Part shown: positions 24,874-33,804 of the stretch, piece after piece
Layout of the letters: every line of letters starts with the position of its first letter
Numbering within the stretch: the stretch's first letter is position 1
Assembly: GCF_047795645.1 (NCBI RefSeq)
Contig: NZ_CP181045.1
Location: forward strand, 4,154,001-4,218,000
DNA: 64,000 bases
From: Salipaludibacillus sp047795645
Lineage (GTDB): Bacteria > Bacillota > Bacilli > Bacillales > Salisediminibacteriaceae
Direction of reading: 5' to 3'
Notes under the pieces: generated by a model
What the model was told of the DNA's origin: nothing
Database searches by the model: none
The model's input: only the letters and a program-made list of their open reading frames with translations
Program-made: the position numbers and the translations under genes

Positions 24874-26340
24874 TTATTCTAGATTTGATGTAGGTACTAC
24901 GGAACGCTTCATGAAGAGAGATAACACGAATGCGATCACGGCAAAAATAAGGCCGACTTGGAAGGCGCTTTGCACACCAGCAGTTAAGGCATTGGACATT
25001 TCTAGTGGGGAAGTGGGATCACTAACCCCGTCCATGTAACTTGCTTCTCCAGCAGACATAATTCCGATGAACAATGCAATTCCAATTGCACCACTCACTT
25101 GCATTAATGTATTAATGACGGCAGTCCCGTGTGGATAATAGTCTGGTGGTAGCTGATTAAGACCATTTGTTTGACCAGGCATCATCACCATAGCAATTCC
25201 TATCATCAAGAAACTGTGTAACAATACAAATACCAAAACAGATGTCGATGCCGATACTTGAGTAAAAATTGTCATGACGATAACTAAAATAAGTGTTCCA
25301 GGTATAACAAGAACTCTTGGACCAAACCTATCGAATACTCTTCCAGCGATCGGAGACATTAGCCCATTTAGGACTCCTCCTGGTAGCAACGCAAGCCCAG
25401 CAACTAAAGCTGTGAGGGCTAGTGGTCCTTGAAGGAATAACGGAAGAATAATCATTGTCGAGAACATCGTCATCATCATGATAATGAGTAAGACGGTAGT
25501 CAAAGAAAACATAGGCGATTTAAAAACGCGAAATTCCAATATCGGTTCTTTTAGTTTAAGTTGACGTAAAATAAATAGAGTCAGTGAAACAACACTAACG
25601 ATAAGTGATAAATAGACGACTGGATTTGTCCAACCGGCGTCACCTTCTCCTACGCTACTGAAACCGAAAACAAGACCGCCAAATCCTAACGTTGAAAGGA
25701 TAATCGACATGACATCGACCCGTGGCTTTGTTACCTTCGAAACATTTTTTAAATAAATAAATGCAAAACTGATTGAAATGAGAGCAAATGGAATGACGGC
25801 AATAAATAACCAGCGCCAAGTGAGCAACTCAATAATTAATCCAGATAATGTCGGACCAATTGCAGGAGCAAACATAATAACTAGCCCCATCATTCCCATC
25901 GCAGCTCCGCGTTTATGCGGTGGATATAAAAATAAGATTGTGTTCATCATAACCGGTAGTAAGAGTCCCGTTCCAGCAGCTTGAATCAGACGTCCAATTA
26001 ACAAAATACTAAACGTAGGGGCGACAGCACATAGTAATGTCCCTAAAGTGAAAACGATCATTGCGCCTAAAAACATTTGTCTCGTAGTAAACCATTGGAC
26101 TAGGAGTGCTGAAATAGGAACAAGAATACCTACAACAAGCATAAATCCAGTTGATAACCATTGGATGGTGGAGGCTTCCACTTGGAACGTTGCCATAAGG
26201 TCTGTGTAGGCCACGTTTAATAATGTTTCATTTAAAATCGCAAAAAAGACCCCCATAATAAGCGAAATCATAATTGGCATTTTTTTAATGTTCTTTGTAT
26301 CTTGAACAGGTGTTTCTTCTTTTGGTATAGCGGAATTCAT
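24874..26340 (-). CDS. lmrB: LmrB-like DHA2 multidrug MFS transporter
   Basis: A 488-residue, 14-TM drug:proton antiporter. The N-terminal part (ISLIMGVFFAILNETLLNVA, GFMLVVGILVPISALLVQW, TTRQMFLGAM) closely resembles B. subtilis LmrB. The antiporter motif C region is near LPVMMNTILFLYPPHKRGAAMG and MFAPAIGPTLSGLI. LmrB gives lincomycin and puromycin efflux. It lies 28 bp after the TetR gene on the same strand, as in lmrAB. Confidence 0.87.
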   Translation of the reverse strand: MNSAIPKEETPVQDTKNIKKMPIMISLIMGVFFAILNETLLNVAYTDLMATFQVEASTIQWLSTGFMLVVGILVPISALLVQWFTTRQMFLGAMIVFTLGTLLCAVAPTFSILLIGRLIQAAGTGLLLPVMMNTILFLYPPHKRGAAMGMMGLVIMFAPAIGPTLSGLIIELLTWRWLFIAVIPFALISISFAFIYLKNVSKVTKPRVDVMSIILSTLGFGGLVFGFSSVGEGDAGWTNPVVYLSLIVSVVSLTLFILRQLKLKEPILEFRVFKSPMFSLTTVLLIIMMMTMFSTMIILPLFLQGPLALTALVAGLALLPGGVLNGLMSPIAGRVFDRFGPRVLVIPGTLILVIVMTIFTQVSASTSVLVFVLLHSFLMIGIAMVMMPGQTNGLNQLPPDYYPHGTAVINTLMQVSGAIGIALFIGIMSAGEASYMDGVSDPTSPLEMSNALTAGVQSAFQVGLIFAVIAFVLSLFMKRSVVPTSNLE

Positions 26341-26368
26341 GATGAAACCTCCAATAAGTGTGATTGAT

Positions 26369-26956
26369 TTATCTAGTTTTTTTGTGAAGTAACTGCGGTA
26401 TTTGATTTTTGACGATCAGCAGTGGTGTATTTGTTTGTTTTGTAACAGAAATTGTTAACGCTCCTTCTATCATCGAGTTAATGAGTACTGCGAGTTCCAT
26501 AGCCAACTCTTTTGAAAAGCCATTTTCGATAAGCTTTGCAGTATAAAGAGATTCCCAGCCTTCAAAGGCTTTTTCGCATTCATGTCTCAGGTCATCACTT
26601 CTCGACCACGTTTCAAGGGCGATTAAGCCAATCGGGACACCTTCAATATCTTCAGGATGACAGAATTTATCTGCTAGCCCTTGAATAATAGATTGAACCG
26701 CCTCGATAGGGTCAGAGTAATGATTAAGGTGACTTTTAAGCTCACGGCGAACGATATTGTCGGTAATTTTAATTGCTTCTAAAGCTAACTGCTCTTTTCC
26801 CTTGGGAAAATAATAATATAATGAGCCTTTTGGAGAACCGCTTTCTTCGATAATTTGGTTTAAACCGGTTCCGCTATAGCCTTGTAGTTGAAAAAGTCGT
26901 GAGGCAGTTTGAAGAATTCTATCTCGGGCATTGGTTGGAGTGGTCGTATCACTCAT
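26369..26956 (-). CDS. lmrA: LmrA/YxaF-type TetR repressor
   Basis: A 195-residue repressor with an N-terminal helix-turn-helix (GYSGTGLNQIIEESGSPKGS followed by LYYYFPKGKEQL), the typical LmrA/YxaF subgroup. Flavonoids are the known ligands of that subgroup in B. subtilis. It is cotranscribed with the lmrB-like gene and probably autoregulates through the site at 26988-27006. Confidence 0.85.
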   Translation of the reverse strand: MSDTTTPTNARDRILQTASRLFQLQGYSGTGLNQIIEESGSPKGSLYYYFPKGKEQLALEAIKITDNIVRRELKSHLNHYSDPIEAVQSIIQGLADKFCHPEDIEGVPIGLIALETWSRSDDLRHECEKAFEGWESLYTAKLIENGFSKELAMELAVLINSMIEGALTISVTKQTNTPLLIVKNQIPQLLHKKTR

Positions 26957-27129
26957 ATAAAAGGTTCCTCCTACTGTTGAATTTAAATTATAACAATCGG
27001 TCTACATAATTATGTCTTTAAGAAAGGAAGTAGTCAAGAGTAAATTTTGATATTTTAGTGTGTGAAATCTTAGGTTTTTGACAGCTGATGAAGCTGATTA
27101 TTATCAAGGTGAACAAATCTGATGTAAAA
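26957..27129. other. lmrA promoter region with candidate LmrA operator
   Basis: On the minus strand, TAGACCGATTGTTATAAT (about 26988-27006) resembles the LmrA/YxaF box (AGACC...TATA type). It sits 32-50 bp upstream of the repressor start. Nothing else was recognised in this gap. Confidence 0.5.
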
Positions 27130-27165
27130 AAAGCCCCTTTTCATATTATTTCAGAAAGGGGCTTT
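27125..27165 (-). terminator. intrinsic terminator downstream of azoR
   Basis: AAAGCCCCTTT / AAAGGGGCTTT, 11-bp stem, 14-nt loop, with TTTTT on the minus strand. It lies 124 bp past the azoreductase stop; the sequence in between shows no gene. Confidence 0.85.
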
Positions 27166-27288
27166 CACTCTTTTTGTCATTAATCATATGGAAGGTTTTA
27201 GGTTCCCTTCTGCGGCAGTTTTATTTTTCCGCAAGAGTTTGTGGAATCTTCTATCCGATTTTGAAAAAAAGATATTTAATGAAGTATT

Positions 27289-27915
27289 TTAAAATGTTTG
27301 AGCAACAGCAGCGGTTTTTTGAATGCCTTCTTCAATAAGTGCTTCTGCTTTATCTGGAAACTGGTTATGACCTTCAACAATAACTGTTTCAATATCAGTT
27401 ATTCCCCAGAATTGAAGCATATTTGTTACGAAGGTAACAGCCATTTCATTTGATTTTGCAGGACCTTCTGAATAAACGCCACCACGTGCATTCACAAGTG
27501 CAACTTTTTTGCCTGTGAGTAGACCTACAGGGCCATTCTCTGTGTATTTAAATACTTTTCCTGCTTGAGCAAGGTAATCAAAGTACGTGTGTAACACAGC
27601 AGGAATAGTGAAATTCCAAAGTGGGAATGCAAATACGACTTTATCTGCAGCGAGGAACTGGTTAAGATATTTACTTACGTGGTCTGCAGCTTGTTGTTCA
27701 GAAGGAGTCAATTCCATTCCGCTTGATTGCTTAAACATAGCCGTTATTTTTTCATTATCATAATATGATAAGTTTTCTTCGAAGAGGTCTAGTTCCGTAA
27801 CTTCTTCTTCAGGGTGTGCCTGTTTATAGTTTTCCAGAAACGTGTTGTATAGTTTCACGCTAACTGATTGCTCGACGGGCCTAGAATTTGCTTTGATAAA
27901 TAATACTTTAGTCAT
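27289..27915 (-). CDS. azoR: FMN-dependent NADH-azoreductase
   Basis: A 208-residue flavodoxin-like quinone/azo reductase. It reduces quinones, and azo or nitro compounds, with NADH. FMN-contact segments are visible: IKANSRPVEQSVS at the N terminus, FPLWNFTIPAVLHTYFD, and VNARGGVYSEG. The ATG at 27915 has TTGGAGGA upstream; the longer reading starts at a TTG within the SD. The gene is monocistronic. Confidence 0.9.
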   Translation of the reverse strand: MTKVLFIKANSRPVEQSVSVKLYNTFLENYKQAHPEEEVTELDLFEENLSYYDNEKITAMFKQSSGMELTPSEQQAADHVSKYLNQFLAADKVVFAFPLWNFTIPAVLHTYFDYLAQAGKVFKYTENGPVGLLTGKKVALVNARGGVYSEGPAKSNEMAVTFVTNMLQFWGITDIETVIVEGHNQFPDKAEALIEEGIQKTAAVAQTF

Positions 27916-28093
27916 GATGTTTTCCTCCAATGATTAGTTGATTTGATAACTTGAAATGCTCAAGATACCTACAGCTTACAAAAAGTTAGTATAAAACAAG
28001 TTGTTATCGATGTCAACGAAGATGCTTTTTGCTAATTTATAACAAAAATAGGTATTTATCTAATTTCTCAGGCGTTTGCTGTTGTGACATATA

Positions 28094-29206
28094 GCGGGAT
28101 GATTCGGATCGATAGAGGAATCGAAAAAGGAAAACGGTCTGAACCAGCGAGGTATTCGGATCGATAGAAGAATCGAAAAAGGAAAACGGTCTGAATCAGC
28201 AAGGAATTCAGATCGATAGAAGAATCGAAAAAAGGAAAACGGTCTGAATCAGCAAGGAATTCGGACCGATAGAGGAATTGGAAAAGGAAAACGGTGCGAA
28301 TCAGCAAGGAATTCAGACCGATAGAGGAATTGGAAAAGGAAAACGGTGCGAATCAGCGAGGAATTCGGACCGATAGAGGAATCGAAAAAGGAAAACGGTG
28401 CGAATCAACAAGGGATTCGGAACGATATAGGAATCGAAAAAGAAAAACGGTGCGAATCAGCAAGGAATTCGGACCGATAGAAGAATCGAAAAAGGAAAAC
28501 GGTCTGAATCAGCAAGGAATTCAGACCGATAGAGGAATTGGAAAAGGAAAACGGTGCGAACCAGCGAGGTATTCGGATCGATAGAGGAATCGAAAAAGGA
28601 AAACGGTCTGAATAAGCGAGGAATTCGGATCGATAGAGGAATCGAAAAAGGAAAACGGTCTGAACCAGCGAGGTATTCGGATCGGTAGAAGAATCGAAAA
28701 AGGAAAACGGTCTGAATCAGCAAGGAATTCAGACCGATAGAGGAATTGGAAAAGGAAAACGGTGCGAATCAGCAAGGAATTCGGACCGATAGAGGAATCG
28801 AAAAAGGAAAACGGTGCGAATCAGCAAGGAATTCGGACCGATAGAGGAATTGGAAAAGGAAAACGGTGCGAATCAGCGAGGAATTCGGATCGATAGAGGA
28901 ATCGAAAAAGGAAAACGGTCTGAATAAGCGAGGTATTCGGACCGATAGAAGAATCGAAAAAGGAAAACGGTCTGAATAAGCGAGGAATTCGGATCGATAG
29001 AGGAATCGAAAAAGGAAAACGGTCTGAACCAGCGAGGTATTCGGATCGATAGAAGAATCGAAAAAGGAAAACGGTCTGAATCAGCAAGGAATTCAGACCG
29101 ATAGAGGAATTGGAAAAGGAAAACGGTGCGAACCAGCGAGGTATTCGGATCGATAGAAGAATCGAAAAAGGAAAACGGTGCGAATCAGCAAGGGATTCGC
29201 ACCGAT
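28094..29206. repeat. array of ~21 tandem 52-bp hairpin repeats
   Basis: ATTC(A/G)GA(T/C)CG starts recur at 28102, 28154, 28206, 28259, 28311, 28363 and then every 52 bp to 29195. All intervals are 52 bp except one of 53. Each unit is the 10-mer, an A/G-rich stretch (ATAGAGGAATCGAAAAAGG), then CGGT(CT/GC)GAAT and CAGC(A/G)AGG. The last decamer of one unit and the first of the next are complementary, giving a ~10-bp hairpin with a 9-nt loop at each junction. Units differ by a few substitutions, mainly the CT/GC and AG/GG/GC pairs in the stem. Since 52 is not a multiple of 3, the ORFs across it change frame and are not credible genes. Minus-strand hairpins are followed by TTTTCC(T)TTTTC. Confidence 0.95.
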
Positions 29207-29269
29207 ATATATGAATTATCTAGGTTTAAAGAGACTCCACCAAAAAAACTTTTTTTGAACAGCCGATTA

Positions 29270-29734
29270 CTATAGAAAAGAATAGATAAGAAAACCGAAA
29301 CTTCCTATGAAAATTAACGCTTCGCTCCATGTTCCTGTCCGGTATATTCCTATCTGAGACCGTTTCTTCGAAAATGGGTAGAGAAGAGGAATCCCACCTA
29401 CAGAAAAGAAATCTCCGATAATATGTAAGGCGACTCCGAAAAATAAACCAAGCAAAAATTCATGAGAAAAATGAACCATCGCTGCGATCATAATGGCTAG
29501 AACAATCCCTGAATGAGTAAGTCCTCGGTGGCCAAATAATGCTTTAATTGTTGATGAAAGGAAAGGAATTCTTTGCCCAATCCATGATCTCGACTCGTCA
29601 ATATCTGGCAGTACAGATCCGAGAATAACGCCGGAAACAACCCATGTAGAGGTGAGTGGTACGTTTATTGAAGCTACTTCACCAATCAAGATAGCTGCGG
29701 ATAAAGAAGTGGTGATATGTGTGTAATATCTCAT
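29270..29734 (-). CDS. YdjM-like membrane metal-dependent hydrolase
   Basis: A 154-residue multi-helix membrane protein of the YdjM/DUF457 group. The conserved polar motifs are LGSVLPDIDESRSWIGQR, FGHRGLTHSG and ALHIIGDFFSVGGIPLLYPF, which place Asp and His residues as a likely metal site. The biochemical activity is unproven in the family, although SOS control has been reported for E. coli YdjM. Its 3' end lies 64 bp from the 52-bp repeat array, which its transcript would enter. Confidence 0.82.
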   Translation of the reverse strand: MRYYTHITTSLSAAILIGEVASINVPLTSTWVVSGVILGSVLPDIDESRSWIGQRIPFLSSTIKALFGHRGLTHSGIVLAIMIAAMVHFSHEFLLGLFFGVALHIIGDFFSVGGIPLLYPFSKKRSQIGIYRTGTWSEALIFIGSFGFLIYSFL

Positions 29735-29881
29735 GATGACTTCCCTTCTGATAGTAATTCGGTCAATAGCTTACCAAAGTTTGGCGAAGAAGGGAATAGG
29801 GGAATAAAGAATGAACATGTCAACCAGATTTTTTAACAGAAATATAATTTATAATTGTCGCCCTTGTCCCTCCTCTTAAAA

Positions 29882-29904
29882 CTTAATTAAATATTTTAAT
29901 AAAG
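29882..29904. promoter_or_regulatory. gal operon operator O1 (candidate ROK site)
   Basis: The 23-bp element at 29882-29904 begins CTTAATTAAATAT and ends TTTAATAAAG. It is nearly palindromic (10-bp arms, 9 of 10 paired, 3-nt centre). It recurs with 21 of 23 identities at 29971. A -10-like TATAAT (29929-29934) lies between the copies. Confidence 0.6.
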
Positions 29905-29970
29905 ATTCCATTCCTCATTTTAATCATGTATAATAAGTGTGGGAAAGAGAATAACTAAGATTCACGCTCA

Positions 29971-29993
29971 CTTAATTAATTAATTTAATAAAG
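29971..29993. promoter_or_regulatory. gal operon operator O2 (candidate ROK site)
   Basis: Second copy of the element at 29882, starting 89 bp downstream, differing at two internal A/T positions. It lies 56 bp before the galK start codon. Two spaced operators suggest loop repression by the ROK protein encoded at the end of the operon. Confidence 0.6.
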
Positions 29994-30048
29994 TCTGAAT
30001 CAGTCAAGACACACATGAATTTTAAACTGAAAAAGGAGAGTGAGAACT

Positions 30049-31221
30049 ATGTTAAAAAAACTAGAGGCAGCGTTTCAAGATGTATTTCAAACAGAGCAAC
30101 AACCACGAACGTTTCTGTCACCAGGAAGGGTCAATTTAATTGGTGAACACACGGATTATAATGGAGGGTATGTATTCCCTTGTGCATTAAGTGTAGGAAC
30201 TTACATTACGCTTGTCCCTCGTGAAGACCGGCAAATTCGTTTTTACTCAGATAACTTTTCGGAGTTAGGTATTCTAGAAACAACGTTAGATCAATTGGAG
30301 TATAACAAAAAACATGATTGGGCGAACTATCCGAAAGGTGTCATCTATATGTTCCGTGAACAGGGACATGAAGGAGAAAAAGGTTTCGATGCTTATTTTC
30401 ACGGCAACATTCCGAATGGCGCAGGACTTTCTTCTTCAGCATCACTTGAATTGGCGATGGCGATTGCTTGGGATGCATTAAATGGTTTCGGTATGGATCG
30501 AGTGCCGATGGTCCAACTTTGCCAAAAGGCGGAGAATGAGTATATCGGTGTAAACTGTGGGATCATGGATCAGTTTGCGATAGGAATGGGTAAGCAAGAC
30601 CATGCTATTTTACTTGATTGTGATTCCTTGGAATATAGCTATGCCCCTGTGAAGCTTGATGGTGTTAAACTTGTTTTAGCGAACACGAATAAACGGCGTG
30701 GATTGGCGGACTCGAAATATAATGAGCGACGTAGTGAATGTGAAGCAGCATTAAAAGACTTGCAAAAGGTTGTTTCAATCGAGAACCTTTGTGAGCTAAC
30801 CTCAGAACAATTTAAAGAACATCAACAGGCGATTTCTGATCAAACAGCAAAGCGTCGTGCGAAACATGCGATTGATGAAAATGAGCGGACAATCCGTGCC
30901 CATCAAAAACTAGAAGATGGAGATGTGGTTGCGTTTGGAGAATTGATGAATGCTTCACACCGTTCACTTAGAGATGATTATGAAGTAACTGGTGAAGAGT
31001 TAGACGCGTTAGTGGAAGCTGCTTGGCAAGAAGAAACGGTACTAGGTGCGCGCATGACAGGAGCGGGATTTGGTGGATGTACGGTTAATTTAATCAAAGA
31101 AGAAGGATTAGATGAGGCATTAACACGGATTGCAGCTACGTATAAAAAACGAACAGGAATTGATACAGAATTTTATGTCGTAGATATTGGCGAAGGAACA
31201 CGCGAAATTACGAATCAATAA
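30049..31221 (+). CDS. galK: galactokinase GalK
   Basis: A 390-residue GHMP-family kinase that phosphorylates galactose, the first Leloir step. The galactokinase signature GRVNLIGEHTDYNGGYVFP (~27-45), the ATP loop PNGAGLSSSASLE, and the C-terminal GARMTGAGFGGCTV motif are complete. The ATG at 30049 has AAAAGGAGAG upstream; the GTG nine bases earlier lies in the SD. It is the first gene of galK-galE-galT-ROK. Confidence 0.96.
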   Translation: MLKKLEAAFQDVFQTEQQPRTFLSPGRVNLIGEHTDYNGGYVFPCALSVGTYITLVPREDRQIRFYSDNFSELGILETTLDQLEYNKKHDWANYPKGVIYMFREQGHEGEKGFDAYFHGNIPNGAGLSSSASLELAMAIAWDALNGFGMDRVPMVQLCQKAENEYIGVNCGIMDQFAIGMGKQDHAILLDCDSLEYSYAPVKLDGVKLVLANTNKRRGLADSKYNERRSECEAALKDLQKVVSIENLCELTSEQFKEHQQAISDQTAKRRAKHAIDENERTIRAHQKLEDGDVVAFGELMNASHRSLRDDYEVTGEELDALVEAAWQEETVLGARMTGAGFGGCTVNLIKEEGLDEALTRIAATYKKRTGIDTEFYVVDIGEGTREITNQ

Positions 31222-31243
31222 TAGAAAAGGAGAGTGACTAACG

Positions 31244-32233
31244 ATGGCAGTATTAGTTTGTGGAGGGGCTGGATATATCGGTAGCCATGGTGTAGCTGAA
31301 CTATTGGCGAAAAAAGAAGAAGTGGTCGTCATCGACAACTTGCAAACAGGGCATAGACCGGCGGTATTAAAAGAAGCGGCTTTCTATGAAGGAGATCTTC
31401 GGGATGAGGCGGTACTAGACAAAGTTTTTCAAAATCACAAAATTGATTCTGTGATTCATTTCGCTGCTGATTCGCTTGTCGGAGTAAGTGTGGAAGAGCC
31501 GCTCCAGTATTACGACAATAACGTGTATGGAGCGATTTGTTTGTTGAAAAAAATGGAACAATATCAAGTGAAACACATCGTCTTTTCGTCCACAGCAGCG
31601 ACGTATGGTGAACCAGATACTGTTCCAATTACGGAAACAGATGTAACATCACCAACCAACCCGTATGGAGAGACAAAACTTGCGATCGAAAAAATGTTAA
31701 AATGGTCTGCGAATGCTTATGGAATGACGTATGTTGTCCTCCGCTATTTCAATGTAGCTGGTGCGCACCCAACGATTGATATTGGGGAAGATCACAAACC
31801 GGAAACACACTTGATTCCGATTGTATTACAAGTCGCGTTAGGGCAACGTGAAAAAATCATGATTTTCGGTGACGATTATCCAACACCAGATGGAACATGT
31901 ATCCGAGACTACATTCATGTCAAAGATTTGATACAAGCGCACCTTGTCGCAGTTGATTACCTTCGTGATGGAGGAGATTCAGATGTTTTCAACTTGGGAA
32001 ATGGGAATGGATTTAGCGTCAAGGAAGTAATTGATACGGTTGAGAAGGTTACTGGGAAAGATATTAAGCGAGAAGTTGCGCCAAGACGTGGCGGTGATCC
32101 AGCGGCACTTGTTGCTTCATCAGAAAAAGCGAAAACAATCCTTGGTTGGAAGCCGGAGTACGCCGATCTGGATTCAATGATTGAAACAGCGTGGAAATGG
32201 CATCAAAAGCATCCGAAAGGGTACGAAGCCTAA
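31244..32233 (+). CDS. galE: UDP-glucose 4-epimerase GalE
   Basis: A 329-residue extended short-chain dehydrogenase that interconverts UDP-galactose and UDP-glucose. The NAD-binding GGAGYIGSH loop is at the N terminus. The catalytic Ser/Thr is in FSSTAATYGE and the Tyr-Lys pair in NPYGETKLAIE. It is 22 bp behind galK, with AAAAGGAGAG as SD. Confidence 0.96.
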   Translation: MAVLVCGGAGYIGSHGVAELLAKKEEVVVIDNLQTGHRPAVLKEAAFYEGDLRDEAVLDKVFQNHKIDSVIHFAADSLVGVSVEEPLQYYDNNVYGAICLLKKMEQYQVKHIVFSSTAATYGEPDTVPITETDVTSPTNPYGETKLAIEKMLKWSANAYGMTYVVLRYFNVAGAHPTIDIGEDHKPETHLIPIVLQVALGQREKIMIFGDDYPTPDGTCIRDYIHVKDLIQAHLVAVDYLRDGGDSDVFNLGNGNGFSVKEVIDTVEKVTGKDIKREVAPRRGGDPAALVASSEKAKTILGWKPEYADLDSMIETAWKWHQKHPKGYEA

Positions 32234-32255
32234 GCATAGAGGAGATGAAGCGATA

Positions 32256-33776
32256 ATGATTGATGAACGGTTGAATGAACTCGTCCATTATGCATTGAAT
32301 AAAGCGATGATAGATGAGCAAGACGTGATTTTTTGTAAAAATCAGTTGATGGAAATCTTAAAATTAGACGAGTCTGTTACAACGCCAACTCCCGAGAAAA
32401 AAGCGGAGCATCGAGCTCTCGCTGAAATCTTGGATGATATCTTAGATTGGGCGGCTACAAAAGGTCACTTGCAAAACAATACAGTCACAGAGCGTGATTT
32501 GTTGGATACGAAATTAATGGCTGTCTTTGTCAGTCAACCGTCTGAGGTTACGAGATCGTTTAGACAGATTCAGCATAAGGATGGCGTCGAAGCGGCGACG
32601 GCCTGGTTTTATGAATGGAATCAAGACGTACATTATATACGCAGAAACAGAATTGCGAAAAACATGAATTGGAAAACCCCGACTGATTATGGCGAAATAG
32701 ACATTACAATTAATTTGTCAAAACCGGAGAAGGATCCGAAAGAAATTGAAGCGGCAAAACACGCTGTGTCGAGCAACTATCCATTGTGTTTGCTCTGCAA
32801 AGAAAATGTTGGCTATGCTGGACGATTAAATCATCCGGCGCGGCAGAATTTACGAACGATTCCGGTTGAATTAAACGGTGGAGAAGAATGGCACATTCAG
32901 TTTTCTCCGTATGTGTATTACCATGAGCATGCGATCGTTCTTGCAGCAGAGCATGTACCAATGAAAATCTCAGTTCGAACATTTCAACGATTGGTAGACT
33001 TTGTTGAACAGTACCCGCATTATTTTATTGGATCCAATGCTGATTTACCGATTGTAGGTGGTTCGATCCTTAGTCATGACCACTACCAGGCTGGTAAGTA
33101 TGAGTTTCCAATGGCACGAGCAGACGAAGAAGAAACGGAAGCACTTGAAGCTTATGGTGATGTGACTGTCAGCAAAGTGAAATGGCCGATGACTGTCTTG
33201 CGAGTGAAGGGGACAGATAAACAGCACGTCGTTCAAGCGTCAGAAATGATTCGTCAAACGTGGCAAAATTATCAAGATCAGACCGTCGGAGTACTGCCGT
33301 TTAGCGGAGATACGCCTCATCATGCGATTACACCGATTGCTCGTTTCAGAGAAGGGAAATTCGAATTAGATTTGGTTTTACGAAATAACCGAACCTCGGA
33401 TGAGCATCCGATGGGAATATTCCATCCTCATGAGGAAGTTCACCATATTAAGAAAGAGAATATTGGGTTGATTGAAGTGATGGGCCTTGCTGTACTGCCT
33501 GGCAGACTAAAAAAAGAGTTAAATCAATTGGGAGACGCGATGTTGACAGTCCAGCCTGAAAAGGAGATCGCCCAAAACGAAGAAATTGCGAAACATCTCG
33601 AATGGGCGTTAAAAATCAAGGGAAGATACGGAGACCTTGATATGTCAAATATCGATGAAATTTTACAACAGGAAGTAGGAAATGTATTTTCAACGATTCT
33701 ATCGCATGCAGGTGTGTTTAAGCGCGACATTGAAGGGCAGGATGCTTTTCTACGTTTTATCAGGTCGTTGAAATGA
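32256..33776 (+). CDS. galT: UDP-glucose--hexose-1-phosphate uridylyltransferase GalT (class II)
   Basis: A 506-residue class II GalT, as in Bacillus and lactic acid bacteria; it exchanges galactose-1-P with UDP-glucose. Recognisable parts are the N-terminal helical region, the CLLCKENVGYAGRLNHPARQN segment (read at nt ~32780-32845), and the histidine motif GGSILSHDHYQAG. The ATG at 32256 follows AGAGGAG; the longer frame overlaps galE and lacks an SD. Confidence 0.94.
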   Translation: MIDERLNELVHYALNKAMIDEQDVIFCKNQLMEILKLDESVTTPTPEKKAEHRALAEILDDILDWAATKGHLQNNTVTERDLLDTKLMAVFVSQPSEVTRSFRQIQHKDGVEAATAWFYEWNQDVHYIRRNRIAKNMNWKTPTDYGEIDITINLSKPEKDPKEIEAAKHAVSSNYPLCLLCKENVGYAGRLNHPARQNLRTIPVELNGGEEWHIQFSPYVYYHEHAIVLAAEHVPMKISVRTFQRLVDFVEQYPHYFIGSNADLPIVGGSILSHDHYQAGKYEFPMARADEEETEALEAYGDVTVSKVKWPMTVLRVKGTDKQHVVQASEMIRQTWQNYQDQTVGVLPFSGDTPHHAITPIARFREGKFELDLVLRNNRTSDEHPMGIFHPHEEVHHIKKENIGLIEVMGLAVLPGRLKKELNQLGDAMLTVQPEKEIAQNEEIAKHLEWALKIKGRYGDLDMSNIDEILQQEVGNVFSTILSHAGVFKRDIEGQDAFLRFIRSLK

Positions 33777-33804
33777 TGTCTGCTTCAAGAAAGGGGTGGG
33801 ACTG

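Noticed and set aside
28068..29087. Several ORFs of 79-96 codons on both strands across the repeat array
   Set aside because: The 52-bp period shifts frame each unit, so these are repeat artefacts without SD or conserved structure.
28094..29206. CRISPR array
   Set aside because: There are no unique spacers; the whole 52-bp unit repeats, and no cas genes are present.
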